Assembly: GCA_934533075.1 (NCBI GenBank)
Contig: CAKTBJ010000041.1
Span: 1-22,112 of the forward strand
Length of the DNA: 22,112 nt
Reading direction: 5' to 3'
Source of the DNA: an uncultured Paracoccus sp.
GTDB lineage: Bacteria; Pseudomonadota; Alphaproteobacteria; Rhodobacterales; Rhodobacteraceae
The notes under the pieces are model-generated. The model saw nothing but the letters and a program-made list of their open reading frames with translations. It was not told the origin of the DNA and searched no databases. Shown in pieces: positions 1 through 7,481 of the stretch (position 1 is its first letter; each line of letters begins with the position of its first letter). A program made the translations under genes and the position numbers.

Positions 1-1002
1 GGCCAGCGCGGCGGCTTGCGGCGACAGGCCCAGATCGCGGGCCAGCGCCCCCAGCCCGAGGTCGCGGGGCGCGGCGCGGCGCGGCAAGGGCAGCGCGGCG
101 GGACGGGGCAGGGCGATCAGCGCGCCCAGCGCGGCCGCCGTGGTCAGGGCGCCGCGCCCCTCCGGGCTGGACTCGCCGCGGCCCGAGGCCGGATGCCGGG
201 GCGGGGCCAGCAGCACCGCATCGGCGGGCCAGCGGCCGGGAGCGGTCATGCGGGCACAGGCGGCGGCCAGCGCCCGCGCGCCTGCCCGTGCGTCCAGAAC
301 TCCGCGCGCCTGCGCCAGCGTCAGCGCGTCCAGCGTGGCCATGTCGGGCGCGGGTGGCGCGGGCATGAGCGGCTGGGGGTCCGGGCGTCCGGCAGCGGCC
401 CAGAGTTGCAGCGCCGCCAGCGTGGCCACGCCGGGACCGGGCCACCAATAGGCTGGCCAATGCCCGTCCGCGCCCTGCATCGGGGCCAGCCTTCGCCACA
501 GGGACGCCAGATCGGCGGCATCCGGCCCTCCGGCCTCGGCCAGCGCCAGGGCGGCGGCGGCATCGACCTCGGGGCAGGGCCGCGACCAGGCATCCCAGAC
601 CCGCATCGGGCCATAGGTCGCCCAGCCGGTCGCCACGTCGCCCTGCGCGCGCAGGAAGGCGAGGGCCTCGGGCGGCGGCGCCTGCCCCAGCGCGGCGAGC
701 AGGCGCAGCACGGCGGCGGTGCTGTCGCTGTCGGGCGGGGTGCCGGCATTATAGCCCCAGCCGCCGCCGGGCTGCTCCAGCCGGCGCAGGTGTGCGGCGG
801 CCAGCGCGGCACGGCGCCGGGCGAGGTCCGCCAGCGCCGGGGGCAGGCGCCCGCTGCCGGCCGCCTCGGCCAGCGCCCGCGCGGCGACGGCGCCGACCCA
901 TTCGCGGCTCTCGCCCGGCGTCATGCGAAAGCCACCCCACAGCCCGTCCCGCCCCTGCAAGGCGATCAGCCGTCTTGCCGTGGGGATGGCGGGATCGGTC
1001 AT
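1..1002 (-). CDS. Terpenoid-cyclase-like alpha/alpha-toroid protein (partial, C-terminus beyond window)
   Basis: The frame is open from an ATG at 1002 to the left edge (334 codons, no stop), so only the N-terminal part is present. The start has a GGAGG about six bases upstream and overlaps the stop of the preceding small ORF (ATGA). The protein has QW-type repeats typical of the squalene-hopene cyclase/prenyltransferase toroid fold: an LQGxDGxWGGF-like stretch at residues 15-25, QPGGGWGYN at 77-85 and MQGADGHWPAYWW near residue 175. Residues 91-96 read DSDSTA, which aligns by eye with the DxDDTA acid motif of class II cyclases, with the last Asp replaced by Ser. There is no signal peptide. 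The family usually cyclises polyprenyl or triterpene chains, but many toroid proteins are uncharacterised, so the fold is more secure than the substrate. It is the last visible gene of the leftward cluster. Confidence 0.7.
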   Translation of the reverse strand, partial: MTDPAIPTARRLIALQGRDGLWGGFRMTPGESREWVGAVAARALAEAAGSGRLPPALADLARRRAALAAAHLRRLEQPGGGWGYNAGTPPDSDSTAAVLRLLAALGQAPPPEALAFLRAQGDVATGWATYGPMRVWDAWSRPCPEVDAAAALALAEAGGPDAADLASLWRRLAPMQGADGHWPAYWWPGPGVATLAALQLWAAAGRPDPQPLMPAPPAPDMATLDALTLAQARGVLDARAGARALAAACARMTAPGRWPADAVLLAPPRHPASGRGESSPEGRGALTTAAALGALIALPRPAALPLPRRAAPRDLGLGALARDLGLSPQAAALA

Positions 1003-1253
1003 GGCGCGCCTCCGTCGCGGGTAAGGCCGGTGTCCGGGCCGTTCCACGGGCCACGCCGGTCTGCCACCCGGCGATCGGTGGCCGACCAGCGTGGCATGAG
1101 AATGCTTCGAGCGGTCATGTGGTCGGCGCCGTATGCACGGCCGGGGACGGCGCGGTCGGTGCGACCGCAACACCGCCCGTCAGCGCCGGCACGGCCGCCG
1201 CCTGTGTCGGGGGCGGGGATCGGCCGCCTTGGCGTGGGGGCGAACCCGCTCAT
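999..1253 (-). CDS. Possible 84-aa protein coupled to both neighbours
   Basis: A short frame of 84 aa begins MSGFAPTPRR. Its ATG at 1253 overlaps the TGA of the preceding 745-aa gene (ATGA), and its own TGA at 999-1001 overlaps the ATG of the toroid-protein gene. It fills almost the whole gap between two convincing genes. This double overlap is typical of translational coupling and is the main argument that it is translated. The composition argues against a folded protein: it is rich in Arg, Gly, Pro and Ala, has a CC pair at residues 28-29, and no domain is recognised. In DNA this GC-rich such frames arise by chance. It may be a true small protein, or a reading-through leader that delivers ribosomes to the toroid-protein start. 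Confidence 0.35.
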   Translation of the reverse strand: MSGFAPTPRRPIPAPDTGGGRAGADGRCCGRTDRAVPGRAYGADHMTARSILMPRWSATDRRVADRRGPWNGPDTGLTRDGGAP

Positions 1254-3487
1254 CCGCCGCCCCCGTCGCGGGCGGGGACGAAGACGAACAGCGTATCGCC
1301 CATATGCTCGGCCGGCTCGGTCCAGGGGCCGAAGCCCGAGGGCCAGACACCGCGCGCGGTGACCGAAAGGCGCAGGAAGCCGTCGCCCGCCGTGCCGCCG
1401 CCCCCGGCGGTGTCGGGGATCAGGTCGTCCAGCGGGCGCGGGAAGGTCACCTGCCTTTCGGCCTCGCCGGCCATCAGCGTGGCCTGCACCGGCGCCATGC
1501 CCGCGCGGGCCATGCGCACCTCGACGGCGATCATCGCCTCGGGGCCGTTGGCCTGCGCCAGTTGCGGCGACAGGATGCGCAGCCGCCAGCCGGCGCTGCC
1601 GGCCGGGGCCAGCGCATGGATGGCGCGCAGCGAGGCGTCGGGGTCCAGCGCCGCCGTCACCCCGCTCAGCACCGGGACCACGGCGTTCCAGACCGCGCCC
1701 TCCGGTGCCGCGACCGGGGCGAAGGTCAGCGTGGCGCTGCCGCCTGCCTCCAGCACCAGCGGCAGGTCCTCGGCGGGCCGCGCGGCCAGCACGGCGGCGG
1801 GCAGCAGCGCGTTCTCGTCCACCAGCAGCAGCGAGGCCGCCGCCTCGGCGATGGTCACCGCCTGGGCCGCGCGGTTGGTCACGTCCACGCGCTCGGGGTT
1901 GAGGGTGGCTGTGGCCACATGCTCGGCCAGCGGCAGCGCGCCCAGCCGCTGGAAGCTCAGCGCCAGCGGGATGCGCCGCACCATCGCCGGGGCGCCGTCG
2001 CGCGCCGGGGCCAGCGTGATCTCGACCGAGCCGGTCAGCCCGATCGGCCCGGTCAGGATCGCGACCAGCAGGGCGTAATATTCCTCGCTGAGGTCCAGCA
2101 CCAGGTCGAAGGGCGACGCGGTGTCGATGGCGACCCCTTCGGCCTCGGCATCGCCATCGACGGCGATGGCCTCGGGGAAGATGGTGCCCAACGTCAGCCG
2201 CGCGCCCGAGGTGCCGCCGGCGATCACCTGCGGATGCACGAAGACCCCCGCGCTCTGCCGCGACAGCGCCGATTGCAGCCCGGCCACGCGGGCGGGGTCG
2301 AACCACGGCTCGGTGCGCAGCACGACGCGCAGGCGGCGGCTGCCGTCGGGCGCGGCATATTGCACCGGCAGCATGTGCGGCAGGCCGCGCGCCGCGTCGT
2401 AGGACAGCCGGAACTCGTGCGGCAGCAGATAGACCGTATTGACGAATTCCGCCGGGCAGAGCGTGCCCCATTCGCTGTCCTGCCAGTCCGAGGGCAGCAC
2501 CGCCGCGCCCGAGATCGCCCGGAACACGCCGATGTTCTGGTCCAGCGTGCGGTCGAAGAAGAACGGCACCCGGCGCGAGAAGGTGGCGGTCACGTCGCGC
2601 TCCTCGGGGTCGGCGGGGGCGGGCGGGATGGCGGGAATGTCGATGATCTTCAGGTCGCGCCAGCGCAGCAGCAGTTCGGGCGCGATCACCGCCTCGCGGG
2701 TCAGCAGCGCCCCTTCGGCAAGCTGGATGCGCGTCGGTGCGGCCAGCGGATCGCCGCCGCCCTCGACCGCCGGGACGGGGTTGGTCAGGAAGGGACGGAT
2801 CGCCGGCCCGTCGGGCAGCACGACCTGCGGCTGGATCACCATGTCGCGCCGCAGCAGCGGCAGGTCCAGGACGTGGAAGGGGCGCTGGGGGCGCGGGCGC
2901 GGGTTCGCGGGCGCGGTGGTCCGCACGCGATAGCTGGCGCTGTAATCCGCGACCAGTTGGCAGCCGGCATTGGGATCGGTCATCGCCTGCACCAGCATCG
3001 CCACCTGATCCGGCGCCAGCGGCGCGAGGATGCGCAGCGTGCTGGTGCCGGGCGTCTCGGCCTCGGCCGGGGTCGGCTCGGGCAGGGGGAAGCTGCCGCC
3101 GTTCCATTCGATGCGCGGCGGCGCGGCCAGCAGGCCCAGCGCCTCGGTGTCCTCGGTCATGCCGTCGGGCAGGGCCTGCACCAGCGTCAGGTGCAGATAG
3201 GTGGTGCCGTCGATCTCGCGCAGGAACATCACGTCCGGGCCGGGAAAGGCGCCGCCGCGCCGGCCCAGCCGCAGCGCCAGGCGCGCGAAGCGGCGCCCGT
3301 CCACCGCCGGATAGGCGCGGCCGTCCCGCGTCGGCTCGTTGACGGCCAGAAAGACCGGATGCACCAGGATGGCCAGATGCGCGGCGCGCAGCACGAAGCC
3401 CATATCGGCGGCGGCCGCCTGCGGGCGGGGGCTGACCCGAAGCGGGCGAGCCTGGCTTTGAGCGATGCTGAACAGGGCCTTGGCCAT
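1250..3487 (-). CDS. Divergent member (H) of the cluster's beta-rich paralogue family
   Basis: A 745-aa protein that I do not recognise. The start MAKALFSIAQ at 3487 has AAGGAGG about ten bases upstream. It differs from its relatives in having roughly 330 extra N-terminal residues. The 'FYYLP' module that opens the others lies inside this protein instead: residues 351-378 contain TVYLLPHEFRLSYDAARGLP, resembling residues 24-42 of the 19456-17219 protein. The second family module seems to follow at 460-492 (FDLVLDLSEEYYALLVAILTG). The N-terminal extension has beta-rich segments and 'RRVPFFFDRTLDQN' near 305-318. The C-terminus ends in acidic and Gly-rich residues (PARDGGGG). No signal peptide or membrane helix is apparent. 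By position it belongs to the same operon. A structural or binding role is only an inference. Confidence 0.85.
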   Translation of the reverse strand: MAKALFSIAQSQARPLRVSPRPQAAAADMGFVLRAAHLAILVHPVFLAVNEPTRDGRAYPAVDGRRFARLALRLGRRGGAFPGPDVMFLREIDGTTYLHLTLVQALPDGMTEDTEALGLLAAPPRIEWNGGSFPLPEPTPAEAETPGTSTLRILAPLAPDQVAMLVQAMTDPNAGCQLVADYSASYRVRTTAPANPRPRPQRPFHVLDLPLLRRDMVIQPQVVLPDGPAIRPFLTNPVPAVEGGGDPLAAPTRIQLAEGALLTREAVIAPELLLRWRDLKIIDIPAIPPAPADPEERDVTATFSRRVPFFFDRTLDQNIGVFRAISGAAVLPSDWQDSEWGTLCPAEFVNTVYLLPHEFRLSYDAARGLPHMLPVQYAAPDGSRRLRVVLRTEPWFDPARVAGLQSALSRQSAGVFVHPQVIAGGTSGARLTLGTIFPEAIAVDGDAEAEGVAIDTASPFDLVLDLSEEYYALLVAILTGPIGLTGSVEITLAPARDGAPAMVRRIPLALSFQRLGALPLAEHVATATLNPERVDVTNRAAQAVTIAEAAASLLLVDENALLPAAVLAARPAEDLPLVLEAGGSATLTFAPVAAPEGAVWNAVVPVLSGVTAALDPDASLRAIHALAPAGSAGWRLRILSPQLAQANGPEAMIAVEVRMARAGMAPVQATLMAGEAERQVTFPRPLDDLIPDTAGGGGTAGDGFLRLSVTARGVWPSGFGPWTEPAEHMGDTLFVFVPARDGGGG

Positions 3488-3502
3488 GACGGGTCTGCCT
3501 CC

Positions 3503-4498
3503 TTACCTTGGGATGCCGGGCGTGTTGCGGGACGGGGCTGCCGGGCGCCCGCCCGGCACGGAAGCCATGCGCGGGGCATGGGCGGCGGATCGGTGGCCGG
3601 GCCGGTCCCCGCCATGAGGTTGCGATTTCGGGCGGCAGGGTTCGCGGGCGGCGGCATATGGCCGGGGATGCCCGCTCCACCCGGCGCGGCGGGGCGGCCC
3701 GATGCGTGCCGGCTTGGCGATATGCGCGTGAGCGGGCGGGCTGCGCCGATGGGTGCCGCCGGCACAGGCACCCGCCGGCGGCATTTCGCGCGGCGGGGCG
3801 TTGCGATGCATGGCGGCTTTGAGGTGGTGCGTGTGATCGCACAGGCTGCGCGGGGCGCGGATGGCGGTGCGGGACGGGACACCGGGATCATGGACGCCCG
3901 CCGGGGGGCACCCCGTGCGGCGGGATGGCCCGATGCGTGGCGGCCGGTCGATGATGTGTATGAGCGTGCAGGCTGCGGCGTGAGCGGAGGGTGGCACCGG
4001 AACCCGCTGGTGGCCCTCCACGCGGCGGGGCGTTGCGATGTATGGCGGCTTAGGGGTGGTGCGCGTGAACCGGCAGCCCGCGCGGGGCGCGGTGGGCGGT
4101 GCCGGGAGCACAGGCGCCCACCTGCGGCATTCTGCGCGGCGAGGCGGCCGGTCGGTGATGCGCGTGAGCGCGCGGGCTGCGGCGTGAGCAGAGGGTGGCA
4201 CCGGAACCCGCTGGTGGCCCTCCACGCGGCGGGGCGTTGCGATGTATGGCGGCTTAGGGGTGGTGCGCGTGAACCGGCAGCCCGCGCGGGGCGCGGTGGG
4301 CGGTGCCGGGAGCACAGGCGCCCACCTGCGGCATTCTGCGCGGCGAGGCGGCCGGTCGGTGATGCGCGTGAGCGCGCAACTCGCGGCGGGAGCGGAGGGC
4401 GGCACCGGCTGCGCATATCTCATCCGGCACCGCCGCGCATCCGGCAGGGCGCCGGGGCGGCCGGGGCGGGGATCGCGGGCGGTGCGGGGCCGGGCCAT
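3503..4498 (-). CDS. Questionable 331-aa Arg/Pro-rich repeat ORF
   Basis: This frame fills the space between the 756-aa gene (stop at 4510) and the 745-aa gene (start 3487). It starts MARPRTARDPRPG at 4498 with an excellent Shine-Dalgarno sequence, AGGAGG six bases before the ATG, overlapping the previous stop region; no other start needs that signal. Against it: the product is Arg/Pro/Ala-rich without recognisable domains, and it contains two near-identical 68-residue copies produced by the 204-bp DNA repeat. Because 204 is a multiple of three and the GC content is very high, several other frames on both strands stay open here too. It may be a real low-complexity protein, the remains of a gene overrun by repeats, or non-coding spacer behind a fossil ribosome site. 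Confidence 0.35.
   Translation of the reverse strand: MARPRTARDPRPGRPGALPDARRCRMRYAQPVPPSAPAASCALTRITDRPPRRAECRRWAPVLPAPPTAPRAGCRFTRTTPKPPYIATPRRVEGHQRVPVPPSAHAAARALTRITDRPPRRAECRRWAPVLPAPPTAPRAGCRFTRTTPKPPYIATPRRVEGHQRVPVPPSAHAAACTLIHIIDRPPRIGPSRRTGCPPAGVHDPGVPSRTAIRAPRSLCDHTHHLKAAMHRNAPPREMPPAGACAGGTHRRSPPAHAHIAKPARIGPPRRAGWSGHPRPYAAAREPCRPKSQPHGGDRPGHRSAAHAPRMASVPGGRPAAPSRNTPGIPR
3560..4390. repeat. 204-bp tandem repeat array, partly decayed
   Basis: Two almost identical 204-bp units occupy about 3972-4175 and 4176-4379; I see one clear substitution, 3986 G against 4190 A. The shared block GCGTTGCGATGTATGGCGGC occurs near 4031 and again 204 bases later. A degenerate copy lies 232 bases further left (block at 3799), and fragments recognisable by 'cgatgcgtg...gcgcgtgagcg' extend to about 3560. 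The right end is a partial copy ending near 4385. The gradient from near-perfect units at the right to decayed units at the left suggests recent duplication at one end. Units carry no spacers, so this is not a CRISPR array. Confidence 0.85.
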
Positions 4499-4509
4499 CC
4501 TTCCCCTCC

Positions 4510-6780
4510 TCAGCGCAGGATCACGAACGGGTCGTCGGTGTCCACCGGCGCCTCGATCACGTCATCCGCCGCATCGCGCCCCACCCGGCGCACGGTATAG
4601 CGAAAGCCGCGCCGCGCCGGGTCGGCCAGCAGCACCTGCCAGGTCTGTTGCATCGCCGCCGTGGGCGAGAACAGCAGCGCCTTGCGCAGCGAAAGGCCGT
4701 GATCCGGGTCGTCGTATTCCAGCGTCACCATCACCCGGCCGATGCGGCCCCAGTCCACCATCTCGGCATCGACCAGAACCTCCAGCGCGTCGGCGCCGCT
4801 GGGTCCGACGGTGATGGTGTCGCCCAGCTGCCCCTCGTGGCTGGTGGTGATCTCCGATCCGTTCATGCGCAGCACCCGCACCTGATAGGTGAAGGCCGTC
4901 ACCGCCTTGTTCACCTGCCGCACCACCCATTCGGCCGTGCGGCCCATGCTGCCCAGCGTCAGGGTGATCCGCTCGGTCAGGTCGTTGGCGGGGTCGGCAT
5001 AGGTGGCGGTGACCACGATCGCCTCCACGTCGCGGTCGAAATCGCCGCGCCCGACGAAGGTCGTGGTCACGCGCGCCTCGAAGGGGCTGGTGATGGTCAG
5101 CATCTCGGCGGCGTTTTCCTCCTCCGGCAGCGTCAGGGTCGAGCCGTCGGCCATCCGATAGGTCCGCGCCACCCGATAGGGCCGGATGTCGCCGCCGGCG
5201 GGGACCGAGACCAGCCAGCTTCCCGTCGGCGCCGCCGGCGACAGCGAGATGGTCTTGACCGCGCCGCGCGCCGTGGGGTCGGGATAGGTCAGCGTCACGT
5301 CGACCGAGGCGACCTCGGGCGGCATCGGCGCAAGGATTAGGTCCACCTTGACCTGCCCCAGCTGGGCATAGGAGATCACCAGCACCTCGCCGGTGCCGTC
5401 CAGCCATTGCCCGTTCGGCGGATGCTCGGCCGTGGCCATCGTGCCGGCGAAATGCACCACGGTGCGATAGCGGTAGCCGGCCTTCGGCGCGCGGTCGGCC
5501 TCCATCGCCAGGTCGAAGGTGAACTGCCGGGCGCTCTCGTCGCGGGTCAGCCTGATCTGCTTTTGCGTGCGCAGGCGCCGGTGGCTGATCTCGTCGAATT
5601 CGTCATAGTCGATGAACACGCTGACTTCGAGGATCGGGTCGACCTGGAAGTTGATGTTGGGCACCACCGTCAGCCGCATCACCGGCGCGTTCGGCTGGCT
5701 GAGGCGCGCATAGGTGATCGCGCCCGCGGCCTCCGCCTGCGTCAGGTTGGGGCCGAGGATGGCGTTGGCGCCATGCTCGATCTGCACCACGTCGCGGCGG
5801 CTGATGGTCACGTCCACCCTGCCGGTGTCGGTCGTCGTCTCGCGGAACCAGTAGCCGCGGCCCTTTTCGGCGTCGCTTTCGTCCTCGGCCGGGATGGCGG
5901 ACTGGAAGAAGTTCGGCAGGATGTTGTTTTGCAGGATGGTCAGCGCCATCTTCTCCAGTTCCTGCGTCAGGTTGTCGGAGGGATCGGCATCGCGGAAATC
6001 GCCGTCGTCGATCTCGATGGTCAGGCTGTGATGGGTGTCGCGGAAGCTGGTCAGCGTCGGCGGCGCATACCAGACCAGCCGGGTCACGAAGACGCCGTGG
6101 CGGATCATGTAGCGGCGGGTGACGGCGCGGCGGCGGGCCTCCTCCAGGAACTCGCGCCGCTCGCCGCGGATGCGGATGGTCACGGCGGGAATGCGTGCGA
6201 TCAGCATCAGCTTTTCATAGCGGACCTGGATGGGCAGCGCGCCCTCCTCCATCGTCTGGCGGATCAGGCGGGCGCCGATCTGCGTCAGCTGATAGGAGAA
6301 GCTGGCGCTGTTCACGCTGTTGGACAGGATGGGGCAGGTGCCCTGCGCGGCGATCTGCAACTCCTCGCCGAAGGTGGTGGCCACGGCGGTGCCGCCGAGG
6401 AATTGCGGCGCATAGCCCAGTTCCGGCTCGCCCAGGCGCAGGACGATGCCCAGAAAGCGAAAGCCGCGCCCGACCTCGGTGGTGATGCGGTTGCGCAGAT
6501 AGGCGCGGATGCGGGCCTGGTCGTCGACCGACACCTCCAGCCCCACGGTCATCTGGAGCAGGCCGCGCTCGATGTCCTCGGTTTCGGGCAGGGGCTTCGA
6601 ATGGTCGCGGGTATAGGCCACCAGGTCGATCATCGGGCGGCTGGCCGGGTCGCGCGGATCGCTGCGCAGGATGCGCGGCTTCAGCGCCAGCATGTAGAAT
6701 TTGCGCGGGTTCTCGTCGTCGCGATAGATCACCACGTCGGGAACGTCGGGGACCATGAAGCTGCCATAGAGCGAGAGCAT
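4510..6780 (-). CDS. Large beta-rich paralogue (G), 756 aa, unknown function
   Basis: Start MLSLYGSFMV at 6780, chosen because the relatives also begin MLxL/F; an AGGAAAGG lies about ten bases upstream. The first module is recognisable at residues 17-56 (VVIYRDDENPRKFYMLALKP ... MIDLVAY). The second shared module is at about 160-205 (FSYQLTQIGARLIRQTMEEG, then IPAVTIRIRG). The C-terminal part holds beta-rich units marked by 'VTLTYPDP', 'VTATYADP' and 'VTLEYDDP', each followed by an aromatic strand such as 'FTYQVRVLRMNG' or 'FRYTVRRVGR'; an earlier 'VSVFIDYDEF' probably marks another. The protein ends in TDDPFVILR. There is no signal peptide or membrane segment. The gene follows the 228-aa mini-paralogue by 14 bp. 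I do not recognise the family. It could be a subunit of a multi-protein assembly with the other members. Confidence 0.9.
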   Translation of the reverse strand: MLSLYGSFMVPDVPDVVIYRDDENPRKFYMLALKPRILRSDPRDPASRPMIDLVAYTRDHSKPLPETEDIERGLLQMTVGLEVSVDDQARIRAYLRNRITTEVGRGFRFLGIVLRLGEPELGYAPQFLGGTAVATTFGEELQIAAQGTCPILSNSVNSASFSYQLTQIGARLIRQTMEEGALPIQVRYEKLMLIARIPAVTIRIRGERREFLEEARRRAVTRRYMIRHGVFVTRLVWYAPPTLTSFRDTHHSLTIEIDDGDFRDADPSDNLTQELEKMALTILQNNILPNFFQSAIPAEDESDAEKGRGYWFRETTTDTGRVDVTISRRDVVQIEHGANAILGPNLTQAEAAGAITYARLSQPNAPVMRLTVVPNINFQVDPILEVSVFIDYDEFDEISHRRLRTQKQIRLTRDESARQFTFDLAMEADRAPKAGYRYRTVVHFAGTMATAEHPPNGQWLDGTGEVLVISYAQLGQVKVDLILAPMPPEVASVDVTLTYPDPTARGAVKTISLSPAAPTGSWLVSVPAGGDIRPYRVARTYRMADGSTLTLPEEENAAEMLTITSPFEARVTTTFVGRGDFDRDVEAIVVTATYADPANDLTERITLTLGSMGRTAEWVVRQVNKAVTAFTYQVRVLRMNGSEITTSHEGQLGDTITVGPSGADALEVLVDAEMVDWGRIGRVMVTLEYDDPDHGLSLRKALLFSPTAAMQQTWQVLLADPARRGFRYTVRRVGRDAADDVIEAPVDTDDPFVILR

Positions 6781-6794
6781 CCTGAGAACCTTTC

Positions 6795-7481
6795 CTATTG
6801 CGGGTCGAACCCGGCCCAGACGATGCCGCCATCTCTGCCGCGTCCGGGCAGGCGCAGCGGCTGGCGGTGGCGGATGGTCAGCGCGGCGGCGTCCTGCCGG
6901 CGGGCGGCCAGGCTGTGCGACAGGCTTTCCACCTTGCGATAGCCGGGGGCCGTCACGGTGCGCAGGCGGTTGTCCTCGACCACCAGCTCCGCCGGCTCGC
7001 CCAGGCCGCGAACGGTCAGGATCAGCTCGGCGCTGGCGTCGGGCAGGCCGTTCTGCCATGCGGTGACCACGGCGCCGGCCGCCTCGCCGGGGGGCAGCTC
7101 GCCGTTCAGCGCGACGGTGCCGCCGCGCCAGCCCTCGACACGGGCGCGGGCGGCGGCATCGGTGGCCAGCGTCAGGTGCAGATCCAGCTGCGCCTCGGCC
7201 ATGAGCAGCCGGGGCTGCGGGATCTCGGGGGTGGCCAGCGCGGCGGCCAGCGCGGTCCGCGTGGCATCGGCGACATTGCCGTGCAGCGATAGCGTCCAGA
7301 AGCCGCCCAGTATCCCCTCGGGCCGCCGGCGCGAGCCGCGCCCCATCACGGTCAGCGTGCCGGCATCCTCGGGCACCAGCGCCACCGGCAACAGGTAATG
7401 CAGGCCGGTATCCGCATCATCCGCGAACAGCAGCAGGTTGCGGACTTCGGGGGCGGGGCGGACGGAGGCGAGGGTCAGCAT
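6795..7481 (-). CDS. Mini-paralogue (F) of the cluster family, 228 aa
   Basis: Start MLTLASVRPA at 7481 with GGAGG six bases upstream, inside the stop region of the preceding repeat ORF. It contains only the two N-terminal modules of the large relatives. The first covers residues 15-66 (LLLFADDADTGLHYLLP, then LGGFWTLSL). The second covers about 123-170 (ALNGELPPGEAAGAVVTAWQ, then ILTVRGLGEPAELVVED), which matches 'FSLxLSxxGAxxF...GLxPAxxVxVxAD' in the others. The middle helical region and all four C-terminal beta units are missing, and about 60 other residues complete the protein. The coding quality looks intact, so it appears to be a short-form subunit rather than a broken gene. It sits 14 bp ahead of the 756-aa member, suggesting the two are made together. 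Confidence 0.85.
   Translation of the reverse strand: MLTLASVRPAPEVRNLLLFADDADTGLHYLLPVALVPEDAGTLTVMGRGSRRRPEGILGGFWTLSLHGNVADATRTALAAALATPEIPQPRLLMAEAQLDLHLTLATDAAARARVEGWRGGTVALNGELPPGEAAGAVVTAWQNGLPDASAELILTVRGLGEPAELVVEDNRLRTVTAPGYRKVESLSHSLAARRQDAAALTIRHRQPLRLPGRGRDGGIVWAGFDPQ

Noticed and set aside
999..3842. A 947-aa minus-strand frame overlapping the 745-aa gene
   Set aside because: It is a shadow frame of low-complexity Arg/Gly/Pro sequence. Only its last 84 codons, which start at an ATGA overlap, are worth noting separately.
1133..4600. An 1155-aa plus-strand open frame across the 745-aa gene and the 204-bp repeats
   Set aside because: It has no domain or plausible start signal and is antisense to a convincing gene. 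High GC explains the lack of stops.
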